Of a stretch of DNA of 64,000 nt, positions 38,522 to 46,089 are shown piece by piece (position 1 is the stretch's first letter; the number at the start of each line of letters is the position of its first letter). The stretch spans positions 2,214,572-2,278,571 of the forward strand of contig NZ_CP047046.1 of NCBI RefSeq assembly GCF_030408435.1. The letters are read 5' to 3'. This DNA comes from Corynebacterium auriscanis (GTDB taxonomy: Bacteria; Actinomycetota; Actinomycetes; Mycobacteriales; Mycobacteriaceae). A program made the position numbers and the translations under genes. The notes beneath the pieces were generated by a model. It made no database searches. It was not told the DNA's origin and was given only the letters and a program-made list of their open reading frames with translations.

Positions 38522-40331
38522 ATACGCGCAGCATGGCCTGGCTAGAACGCAGGTAATAGACGATTCCTGCGCCCAGCGCCGTGATACCAAGACCGACCAC
38601 CAGCAGTGACAACGTACCCGATGTCATACCGGTATTTGCCAGGGAATTCGCACCCGATCCCGCGCCATCTGCACCTGATCCAGCTGCCCCTAGACCGTCG
38701 GCACCCGCGCCGCCCATTCCACCGGCTGCACCTGCCGCGCCAGTTCCACCATCACAGTTGCCACTGGTGGTGACATCAGCACCGAAGTCGAAGTGGCCTG
38801 CGTTCGCGTTGCCTGCCCCGCCGACATTGAAGGTCAACACGGCTGGTGCGGATACTTTTTTGCCGGTTTTCAGCACAGCAGTCTGGGTGATCCCAACCTT
38901 GTATGTGCCAGGCTTATCGAAAACCCAGTTGGGGTGAACGTGGCTGTTGCGTGGAACGGTGTGTGAACCACTGGCCTGGCCGCCGGACGCTTGGAACCAT
39001 TTAGTTCCCACGATCTGTCCCAAGTTGCCCTGTTCGTACACGAACATATTGCCTGGGCCACTGAAGCTAGTCAGGCTGAAGGCCACATCACCCGTTGTCT
39101 GCGCTAGCAAGTCAGGGTGCATGGTGTTTGCACCCAGCCACGGCACACCGTTTTGCTGGGTGGACCCAATCATCCATACGGTTCCACGGTTAATTGGTCC
39201 CAAAGCCTGGGGAACCTCCGCCTTAGCAGCACCACCCAGACCGAAAACTAACGAGCTAGGGCTGCGCCACGTTGGTGGGGACTGACGATCGTCCTTAATT
39301 CGCGCGCGCAGGGCAGGTTCACCCTTCTTGCATTGTGGTGCCGAACCCTTCGCGCTACTCACACCTTGGACAATTCCACCGCCACCCTTGGTTGAGGTGC
39401 CCCGGGTTGATGTCCCACGGCTTGAGCCACTCGTGGAAGCTCCAGCAGACGATGCGGAGCGGCTCCCCGTGCCGGGAGTTTTACCACTCAACCCACCGTT
39501 ACCTGCAGCGCCGCCGTTTTGGTTGTTACCGGTTTCGCCGTTGTTCCCGATTCCACCGGACTCATCATCAACGCCGGGATTGGAATCCCCGCTTGACGGC
39601 GGCTTTGGGTGCTTGCCTATCCCATCACCACAGGAAACGCCATCGCCTTCCACGGTCCAGTAGTAGTTCTTCGCTGCGGAGGTAGCACCGTTATCCGCCT
39701 TGGCCTGCACCTGCATGGTGTAGCGCCCTGGTTTGGTAAAAGCCCAGTTGGCGTGCACGTGTGCAGGAGCCGGCACGTTAATCTTTGCGCCGGACTGTAC
39801 TTGGTAGTTACCGGTCACAGGTTTCAGTTCGCCGAGGTTGGCGTTCTGCCACAGGTACACTTCACCGGGCCCTTGCAAGCTGGCAATGTGGATGTCCACC
39901 GCTTTCGCGCCGCTACCACGTACGTCGCTGGTATCCCAACCGGGCCAGATCGTCTGGCTGCCATCAGAACCCTGCGGCAGGTAATAGGAGCCTTGCCCGA
40001 TGAAGTCCACCTTAGCCGTGCCCTCTTCCCACGCTTTTTCGGTAACGCAGAGTTCCACACTGCTGGGTTCGCGCTTCACGTGCTGGCCCGTGGCATCTTC
40101 TTTCAGTTGCAGAACCAATCCCTGATCATCTGCGGACACGTTGAACGCATCAATGTGCCCATTTTTCAATACGGTCGGGGATTCCTGTGCATTGGCCGTG
40201 GCCGGGCCGAACCCTTTGGGTCCCACACCGTCTAGACCGAATGATCCAGCCATTCCAAGGGCAGTCAGGCACAGTACGGATGTCGTCGCGAGAGTAGCGC
40301 GGCGGGCGGACAGTTTTCTCTTTTGGGCCAT
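38508..40331 (-). CDS. Sortase-type surface protein with two ABC-associated repeat domains
   Basis: 607 residues with a signal peptide (basic MAQKRKLSARR, hydrophobic LATTSVLCLTALGMAG). Two copies of the surface-anchored domain carry HVHANWAFTKPGRY and HVHPNWVFDKPGTY, separated by a Gly/Ser/Asn-rich linker. The C-terminus has a sorting signal: LANTG near residue 563, a hydrophobic helix (TLSLLVVGLGITALGAG) and basic YARR. It should be linked to the cell wall by a sortase that accepts LAxTG. AGAGGA precedes the ATG. It is the first gene of the five-gene transporter operon and probably captures the substrate (or heme/metal complex) at the surface. Confidence 0.85.
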   Translation of the reverse strand: MAQKRKLSARRATLATTSVLCLTALGMAGSFGLDGVGPKGFGPATANAQESPTVLKNGHIDAFNVSADDQGLVLQLKEDATGQHVKREPSSVELCVTEKAWEEGTAKVDFIGQGSYYLPQGSDGSQTIWPGWDTSDVRGSGAKAVDIHIASLQGPGEVYLWQNANLGELKPVTGNYQVQSGAKINVPAPAHVHANWAFTKPGRYTMQVQAKADNGATSAAKNYYWTVEGDGVSCGDGIGKHPKPPSSGDSNPGVDDESGGIGNNGETGNNQNGGAAGNGGLSGKTPGTGSRSASSAGASTSGSSRGTSTRGTSTKGGGGIVQGVSSAKGSAPQCKKGEPALRARIKDDRQSPPTWRSPSSLVFGLGGAAKAEVPQALGPINRGTVWMIGSTQQNGVPWLGANTMHPDLLAQTTGDVAFSLTSFSGPGNMFVYEQGNLGQIVGTKWFQASGGQASGSHTVPRNSHVHPNWVFDKPGTYKVGITQTAVLKTGKKVSAPAVLTFNVGGAGNANAGHFDFGADVTTSGNCDGGTGAAGAAGGMGGAGADGLGAAGSGADGAGSGANSLANTGMTSGTLSLLVVGLGITALGAGIVYYLRSSQAMLRVYARR

Positions 40332-40441
40332 CTAGATAATCCTCTTCGGCTTACGTCATCGCAGTGCCATGAACAGAAGTCAACGTCACCGATGCTGGGC
40401 AAGTAGTCAAACCCCGCAGCACTGAATGCTAACTCCTCAAT

Positions 40442-40498
40442 TTGGCATCATTTTCAGTAGAGGATATACCGCAGGTTAATTAATGACAATTATTACCG
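40442..40498. promoter_or_regulatory. Candidate Zur/Fur-family operator sites
   Basis: TGACAATTATTACCG (40484-40498) agrees at 12 of 14 informative positions with the palindrome TGATAATnATTATCA typical of Zur/Fur-family boxes. A poorer match, TGAAAATGATGCCAA, is on the minus strand at 40442-40456. They lie 110-165 nt before the ABC transporter operon and just before the divergent lipase gene. Metal-responsive repression is inferred. Confidence 0.45.
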
Positions 40499-40549
40499 AT
40501 ACCCCCGTTTCCCCCGCAAAATCTTCCCCCTGCACTACCGTGACAAGGT

Positions 40550-41596
40550 ATGAGCGATAACGGCACTACCTTGAACCACCCCACCACGAACAGTGGAGAG
40601 GACGCGGCGAAACTGCATGCCAATGTGCGCACCAGCCACGCATTCATCACTGCATTCCTCCGTTCCCTACGAAACCCCACATGGCAGCCCGTGGGAACCA
40701 ACCTGTGGGAACAGACCAAGGATTACTACCCAAAGGCATTAGACGAATGGGAGAAGGGCGTCCGAACAGAAAGGCCAACACTTCCCGTGGTCCTGATCCA
40801 CGGCACCTGGTTAAACGCGTACAACTCCTGGTCCTTGTTAGCCCCGCAACTACAAGAAGCAGGCCACAAGGTATTTGCCATGAACTACGGGCGGGATACA
40901 TCCGCGTGGGCAGGTAAAGCAAAGGCAGTCCATGCGTCGGCGCCGCTACGGGAAGGCCAAAAGGACGTAGCGGAATTCATCGACCGGGTGCTAAAGCATA
41001 CGGGTGCGCCCCAAGTGGATTTAGTTGGTCACTCCCAGGGCGTAGCTCAAGCCCGGCTGTACCTAAGCGACAGCGGCGGGGCCAACGCAGATGATCCAGC
41101 GAAGAATAAAGTGCGCCGACTGATCGGCTTGGGCGGGTCTAACCACGGCACCACCATGAGCGGTATTGCGCCTCTGGCGGAAAAACTCATGGGGAAAAAC
41201 GGCCGGCTCAAGTTCACGCAAAAAGTGCTGGGCGGAGCGGCAGTAGACCAAACAATTGGTTCTGAATTTATGAAGCACCTCAACCGCAACGGGGACACGA
41301 TGCCCGGGGTTGACTACCTAATGATATGTTCGCGTTTCGATCAGGTAGTCACGCCGTGGCGAACCCAGCAGCTCGAGGCAGGCCCGGGCGCGACCGTAAA
41401 AAATGTTCTAATCCAGACCGGTAATGTCAAAGACTTTTCGGATCACCTGGCAATCCTGTACTCCCCGGGCGTATTGGACCTCATCCAGGAGGCCCTAGAT
41501 CCAGGCGGCCCCGAGACCTACCGTCGCAACCACCCACCCATCAAGGCCGCCGTCATCCCCGGTCTGGGACGGGTGCAACTACGGCGGAGGCGTTAA
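40550..41596 (+). CDS. Lipase paralogue without signal peptide
   Basis: 348-residue alpha/beta hydrolase related to the lipase at 2138-3397 along its length: LPVVLIHGTWLNAYNSW, nucleophile GHSQGVAQARLY, acid candidate SRFDQVVTPW, and histidine in KDFSDHLAILYSPG. Unlike its paralogue, it begins MSDNGTTLNHPTTNS with no signal peptide and ends in basic RRRR, so it is probably cytosolic or exported another way. It lacks the 14-residue repeat insert. TACCGT ends 8 nt before the ATG and no good ribosome-binding site is seen, so a leaderless message is possible. It is divergent from the ABC operon. Confidence 0.82.
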   Translation: MSDNGTTLNHPTTNSGEDAAKLHANVRTSHAFITAFLRSLRNPTWQPVGTNLWEQTKDYYPKALDEWEKGVRTERPTLPVVLIHGTWLNAYNSWSLLAPQLQEAGHKVFAMNYGRDTSAWAGKAKAVHASAPLREGQKDVAEFIDRVLKHTGAPQVDLVGHSQGVAQARLYLSDSGGANADDPAKNKVRRLIGLGGSNHGTTMSGIAPLAEKLMGKNGRLKFTQKVLGGAAVDQTIGSEFMKHLNRNGDTMPGVDYLMICSRFDQVVTPWRTQQLEAGPGATVKNVLIQTGNVKDFSDHLAILYSPGVLDLIQEALDPGGPETYRRNHPPIKAAVIPGLGRVQLRRRR

Positions 41597-41640
41597 AACT
41601 CTGCCCCATCATCCGGCACGCGACATGGGCGCATAGCAAA

Positions 41641-41722
41641 AGCACCGAGAAACAATCCTCATCAAGGACCGGTCTCGGTGCTTTTAATATTCCCGCTCGT
41701 GGCCCGAGAATCTTCGGGCCAC
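41641..41722. terminator. Pair of hairpins between the convergent lipase and rplA genes
   Basis: AGCACCGAGA (41641-41650) pairs with TCTCGGTGCT (41673-41682) and is followed by TTTT, giving a terminator for the plus-strand lipase; A residues on the other side could serve the minus strand. A second perfect 9-bp hairpin, GTGGCCCGA/TCGGGCCAC (41699-41722), is nearer the rplA stop and lacks a T-run. Confidence 0.75.
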
Positions 41723-41782
41723 TTAGAACCACATCACGATAGGTGGGTTACAACCCAACCGGCATCGCGTGGAAAGCAGACC

Positions 41783-42493
41783 TTAGGCCTCTTCCGCGTA
41801 GTTCTTGATCACAGTGTTGTCTACTGGCACGCCTGGGCCAGAAGTGGAGGACAAGGTGACCTTCTTCAGGTAACGCCCCTTGGAAGAAGCAGGCTTAATA
41901 CGCAGCAGTTCATCGATGAGAGCGCCGTAGTTCTCAGCCAGCTGCTTCTCAGAGAAAGAAGCCTTACCGATGATGGCGTGCAGGTTAGAAGCCTTATCAA
42001 CGCGGAAGGAAATCTTACCGCCCTTGATCTCGGACACAGCCTTGGCAACGTCAGGGGTAACGGTACCGGTCTTAGGGTTTGGCATCAGGCCACGTGGACC
42101 CAAAACGCGGGCTACACGACCAACCTTAGCCATCTGGTCTGGGGTAGCGATGGCGGCGTCGAAGTCGGTCCAGCCACCCTGGATCTTCTCGATCAGTTCA
42201 GCGGTACCAACGAAGTCAGCGCCAGCCTCTTCAGCAGCGGTGGCGTTTGGACCCTCGGCGAATACAACAACGCGGACGGTCTTACCGGTGCCGTTGGGCA
42301 GGGAAACGGTGCCACGAACCAACTGGTCAGCCTTGCGTGGATCAACACCCAAGCGGATAGCAACGTCAACGGTTGCGTCGTAGTTCTTGGAGGAGGTCTC
42401 CTTGACCAGCTTGGCAGCCTCAAGTGGGCTGTACAGGCGGGACTTGTCAACCTTTTCCGCTGCGGCGCGGAATGCCTTAGAAGTCTTGCTCAT
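41783..42493 (-). CDS. rplA: 50S ribosomal protein L1
   Basis: 236 residues from ATG 42493 ([20 protein letters not shown]), chosen over an upstream frame because GGAAGAA precedes it and the N-terminus then matches other L1 proteins. The conserved [15 protein letters not shown] and [19 protein letters not shown] blocks are intact. L1 forms the E-site stalk and usually represses the rplK-rplA operon. It follows rplK by 229 nt. Confidence 0.98.
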   Translation of the reverse strand: MSKTSKAFRAAAEKVDKSRLYSPLEAAKLVKETSSKNYDATVDVAIRLGVDPRKADQLVRGTVSLPNGTGKTVRVVVFAEGPNATAAEEAGADFVGTAELIEKIQGGWTDFDAAIATPDQMAKVGRVARVLGPRGLMPNPKTGTVTPDVAKAVSEIKGGKISFRVDKASNLHAIIGKASFSEKQLAENYGALIDELLRIKPASSKGRYLKKVTLSSTSGPGVPVDNTVIKNYAEEA

Positions 42494-42722
42494 AATGTTC
42501 TTCCAATCTTTTGATGGAGGTTGTGGTGCTCGGGCCAGCAAGCGGCCCTTCCACTCTTTCTTTTCCTAACGCTGACTGCGCTCGGGCGAAGCGGGAACCT
42601 TTCGGCTCCGCCACTCTTTCTCATTTTTGCCGACGCCCCTTGCCATCCCCCGCCACGCCAAGAACCGGGCCCTAGCCATGTTCGGCTGAGGTGAAAAGCG
42701 AGGGGCGTCGAGAAAGAAATCC

Positions 42723-43160
42723 TTAAGCTGGTGCGCCTTCCACGGTGATGCCCATGGAGCGAGCAGTACCGGCGATGATGCGTGCGCCCATCTCCACGTC
42801 GTTAGCGGAGAGGTCTTCCTTCTTGGTCTCAGCGATCTCCTTGCACTGTTCCCAAGTCACAGAACCGACCTTGTCAGTGTGAGGAACGCCGGAGCCCTTC
42901 TGCAGGCCAGCCGCCTTCAGCAGCAGCTTAGCTGCTGGCGGGGTCTTCAACTTGAAGTCGAAGGAGCGGTCTTCGTAGACCGTGATCTCAACAGGAACGA
43001 TGTTGCCGCGCTGGGATTCCGTGGCAGCGTTGTAAGCCTTGGTGAACTCGACGATATTAACGCCATGAGCACCCAGAGCAGGACCAACTGGAGGAGCAGG
43101 AGTAGCCTGACCCGCCTGGATCTGCAGCTTGATGAGACCCGTGACCTTCTTCTTGGCCAT
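42723..43160 (-). CDS. rplK: 50S ribosomal protein L11
   Basis: 145 residues from ATG 43160 ([19 protein letters not shown]). The Pro-rich N-terminal hinge [16 protein letters not shown], which is the thiostrepton/GTPase-centre region, and the C-terminal rRNA-binding [19 protein letters not shown] are present. It binds the GTPase-associated centre of 23S rRNA. It is downstream of nusG (164 nt) on the minus strand. Confidence 0.98.
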
Positions 43161-43324
43161 GATGAAACCTCTTTCTGTTATCGGTAACTGTGCCGTCCGC
43201 GAGGGCAAAAGTTTAGGCTCACCACTCCACGGTTGGAACGTGAGCCCACGCTAGCTACCGACCGGATGCCGGATTAACTAAGACCGGCCACCGGAAAATG
43301 TACACATTAGCGGACCGGTCAAGC

Positions 43325-44266
43325 TTAGTTGAGCTTTTCCACCTGATCAAATTCCAGTTCCACCGGGGTTTCACGGCCGAAGATGGACACCATGGCCTTG
43401 AGGCGATTAGCGGTGGTATCGATCTCGGAGATCGTGGCGGAAACAGAGGCAAATGGGCCGGAAAGGATGGTGACCGACTCGCCCACTTCGTAATCCACCA
43501 CGACAGCTTCGCTGGCCGGCTTTGGAGGGGTAGCCACACCGGTGGAGGATACATCCACCGCGCCTGCCTGCTCTGCGCCTTCCTCGGCAGCAGCGGGCTT
43601 TGCGGTCTCCGGTGGCAGCAAGAACTTGGCAACCTCGCGAATCTTCACAGGAGTTGGCTTGCCTTCGTTACCAACGAAGCTTGTAACGCCCGGGGTATCA
43701 CGGACAACAGACCAAGCCGCATCTTCCAGTTCCATGCGGACCAGAACATAGCCCGGCAGCAACTTACGCTTGACCTGCTTACGCTTGCCATCGCGCAGCT
43801 CGGTGACCTCCTCGATGGGCACCACAACTTCGTGGATGTGCTCGTCCACACCAAGGGTCTGCGCGCGCATCTCCAGGTTGGTCTTCACCTTGTTCTCGTA
43901 ACCGGAGTAGCACTGCACGATGTACCATTCGCCCGGCAGTTTCTTCATGGAACGCATGAACTCACGCAGGCGGGTTTTGTAGGCCTGCATAGCTGCGTCT
44001 TCGAGCTCCTGCTCGGAATCGGACTTTGCTTCTTCCGCGGGCGTGCCCTCGGCGGCGGCATTGTCGGCGGCGGCATTGTCGGCGGCGGCACCTTCGGCGC
44101 CCGCGGATGCGGCGTCTGCCTGATCTGCGGCGTCAGCTGCGGACGATGGGGCGTCGGAATCAGTAGAAGTGCGGTGAGCCTCGGCGGCCTCGGTGACAGC
44201 CTGCTGCACGTCCTCTTGGGCAGCGGCGGCTAGGCTCTCGGCAGTGATGTCTTTGTCAGTGGACAA
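43325..44266 (-). CDS. nusG: Transcription termination/antitermination factor NusG with long acidic N-terminus
   Basis: 313 residues. The start codon is TTG at 44266, with GGAGAGG seven bases upstream. The first 105 or so residues are an Ala/Asp/Glu-rich tail containing repeated AADNA units encoded by a 15-bp DNA repeat. The NGN domain follows ([17 protein letters not shown] through [20 protein letters not shown]), then a Pro/Ala-rich insert, and the KOW domain ([20 protein letters not shown]). NusG bridges RNA polymerase to Rho or the ribosome. The tail is longer than usual, though acidic tails are known in actinobacteria. An intrinsic terminator separates it from secE. Confidence 0.96.
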   Translation of the reverse strand: MSTDKDITAESLAAAAQEDVQQAVTEAAEAHRTSTDSDAPSSAADAADQADAASAGAEGAAADNAAADNAAAEGTPAEEAKSDSEQELEDAAMQAYKTRLREFMRSMKKLPGEWYIVQCYSGYENKVKTNLEMRAQTLGVDEHIHEVVVPIEEVTELRDGKRKQVKRKLLPGYVLVRMELEDAAWSVVRDTPGVTSFVGNEGKPTPVKIREVAKFLLPPETAKPAAAEEGAEQAGAVDVSSTGVATPPKPASEAVVVDYEVGESVTILSGPFASVSATISEIDTTANRLKAMVSIFGRETPVELEFDQVEKLN

Positions 44267-44350
44267 TTGAATTCCTCTCCTTGGCAGGCGCTGACCTGAT
44301 GCAATCCAGGTTTGATGCGCTCAGGTGCGTTCCGCAATTAACAATCAGCA

Positions 44351-44385
44351 ATTAAAAATCCGCCTTCCCTAGGGGGTGAAGGCGG
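44351..44385 (-). terminator. Terminator or attenuator between secE and nusG
   Basis: CCGCCTTC (44378-44385 on the minus strand) pairs with GAAGGCGG (44360-44367) around a 10-nt loop and is followed by ATTTTTAATT. It lies 122 nt after the secE stop and about 90 nt before the nusG start, so read-through or a nusG promoter is needed for nusG expression. Confidence 0.7.
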
Positions 44386-44507
44386 TTGCGATGATGCCAG
44401 TCTAGCACGGCGGGGGCGGAGAATTTCAACTAGCGGAACCTCTGGCGTGCCACCGAAAACCGTGGTGGCTAGAACTGAGCCACTAGTAACTAGGCTGTCA
44501 GCGAGGT

Positions 44508-44846
44508 TTAACGGAAGATAGCGCCCATTAGCAGGCTGGTGAGGTAATCAACGCCACCCACCAAGGCTGTAAGCAGAACCAAAAAGACCAGCACAACGAT
44601 GGTGTACGTCACCATCTCCTTGCCAGTAGGCCAGATGACCTTGCTCATCTCGCGAACAACGCCACGGAAAAAGTCAACGATGGCGGAGAAAGGGTTCTTG
44701 CGGGTCTTAACGACCTCTGGGGCCCGGGAGGAGGAGTTTGCACGCGCCGTGGTGGCCTGGCCAACTTTTTGGCGTTTACCAGTTGGTCGGAGGCCAGCAC
44801 CGTCGCCGGATCCGGCAGCGGGAGTCTTGATACTCTCGTCGCTCAC
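44508..44846 (-). CDS. secE: Preprotein translocase subunit SecE
   Basis: 112 residues starting with GTG at 44846 after GGAGAG. A charged N-terminal extension precedes the conserved amphipathic helix (FFRGVVREMSKVIWPTGKEM) and one membrane helix (TYTIVVLVFLVLLTALVGGV). This single-helix form is usual outside enterobacteria. SecE clamps the SecY channel. It is 34 nt downstream of tRNA-Trp and may be co-transcribed with it. Confidence 0.97.
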   Translation of the reverse strand: MSDESIKTPAAGSGDGAGLRPTGKRQKVGQATTARANSSSRAPEVVKTRKNPFSAIVDFFRGVVREMSKVIWPTGKEMVTYTIVVLVFLVLLTALVGGVDYLTSLLMGAIFR

Positions 44847-44880
44847 GTGGAACTCTCCTTAGGGTCCTACAAAAAATATG

Positions 44881-44953
<73 letters not shown>

Positions 44954-45180
44954 ATTCGGATTGATCATCTGCGTTAACAGCCTACGCGATGTCGGCTATA
45001 TGCGCGGACTTTCGTCTCCTCAAGGTGTTGCCACACCCACACTCGGCGATCAGTTGCTGGTTGGCTTTGGCAGGCCACCAGAATTCTCTGGCTCGACGCC
45101 ACACTGTGATCGCCTTGGGTTTCACAACAGGGAACGAGTTTATCAGCTCCGCGATTCAGCACCAAATAGCGTTGAAGCAC

Positions 45181-45400
45181 GGGAAGAGTGAGGGCGGGGT
45201 GTGGGGTGCACTCGGGCGGGGTGTGCGGCGAGCAAGAGGCGGGGTGTGAGGCGAGCGGTGCTCAAGGTCAGGACGCGAGGCGAGAAAGAGGCGGGGTGTG
45301 GAGCGAGCAAGAAGTGGGGCGAGCGGTGCTCAAGGGCAAGGCGTGGGCTACACAAGGTCAGGACGCGAGGCAAGCAAGAGGCACCAGGAAAGAAAATCCG
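45181..45400. repeat. Imperfect G-rich repeats between tRNA-Trp and tRNA-Met
   Basis: GGCGGGGTGTG, GCGAGCGGTGCTCAAGG, GGTCAGGACGCGAGGC and GCGAGCAAGA each recur two or more times in shuffled order. Frames through it are repeat artefacts on both strands. The remaining part of 44954-45180 shows no gene. Confidence 0.6.
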
Positions 45401-45408
45401 AACGCAAG

Positions 45409-45441
45409 AAAACCCTCCGCAGGCGAACCTGGGAGGGTTTT
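45409..45441 (-). terminator. Terminator after tRNA-Met
   Basis: AAAACCCTCC (minus strand, from 45441) pairs with GGAGGGTTTT (to 45409), with an inner CAGG-TTCG-CCTG hairpin. T residues on the minus strand follow the right arm. It is symmetrical enough to act in both directions. Confidence 0.8.
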
Positions 45442-45448
45442 CATGTGG

Positions 45449-45522
45449 TAGCGGTGCCGGGACTCGATCCCGGGACCTCACGATTATGAGTCGTGCGCTC
45501 TAACCAGCTGAGCTACACCGCC
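45449..45522 (-). tRNA. tRNA-Met (CAT anticodon, elongator type)
   Basis: 74 nt on the minus strand, followed by an encoded CCA (45446-45448). GGCGGTG/CACCGCT acceptor with one G-U pair, D-arm GCTC/GAGC, anticodon loop CTCATAA, T-loop TTCGAGT. The first acceptor base forms a wobble pair, as in elongators, and the anticodon stem lacks the three G-C pairs of initiators. Confidence 0.93.
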
Positions 45523-45598
45523 ACAGTCATTTTCTAACCACCGGCCACCAGCCTTATGGGGTTATCCACTGACGTGGCGACGCTGGAAAAATGACAGA

Positions 45599-45671
45599 GC
45601 CCCCTGACGGAATCGAACCGTCGACCTTTTCCTTACCATGGAAACGCTCTGCCGACTGAGCTAAGGGGGCA
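45599..45671 (-). tRNA. tRNA-Thr (GGT anticodon) with an irregular acceptor end
   Basis: Minus strand: GCCCCCT acceptor 5' arm, D-arm GCTC/GAGC, anticodon stem TTTCC/GGAAA with loop ATGGTAA, T-arm GACGG/CCGTC with TTCGATT. The 3' acceptor arm reads AGGGGGG then C: six G residues face five C residues, leaving G1 opposite G72 where a C is expected. All other parts are normal. Confidence 0.88.
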
Positions 45672-45876
45672 AAACTTCGTTACTACAACGACCCACACAC
45701 TTTGCCCATATCGACCCTGTGCCTGTATCGCTCGAAGCCTGAGTTAGCATAACCAGAACCGCCACGAGTTAACAAATCGCCTGCTAGACACCCAGAATCG
45801 CTTCCCAAACTCACCGTTATTAAGGGTTTGCAGGCAAGAACAAGCGAGACTAGAACCTGTCCGGCTAGGGCTAATC

Positions 45877-45950
45877 CGACGGGGAATAATGGGGCCGAGG
45901 CTAAGCACGACGGGGAATAATGGGGCCGAAGCTAAGCACGACGGGGAATT
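45877..45950. repeat. 31-bp tandem repeat
   Basis: CGACGGGGAATAATGGGGCC starts at 45877 and 45908, and a truncated copy (CGACGGGGAATT) at 45939, giving a 31-bp period with GCTAAGCA between units. The surrounding 45672-46089 holds no convincing gene. Confidence 0.75.
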
Positions 45951-46089
45951 GTCCAGTTGGCTAGCGACTCGTCATGTTTTTGTGACGTGTGACCTGGCGA
46001 GAAGCGTGTCTGTTCGAACACATTTCCTGCCTCTTAGCCCCGCTTTTGCTGCTCAACCCCTTTCAGCTACTTACCCCTGATGGGCTCGT

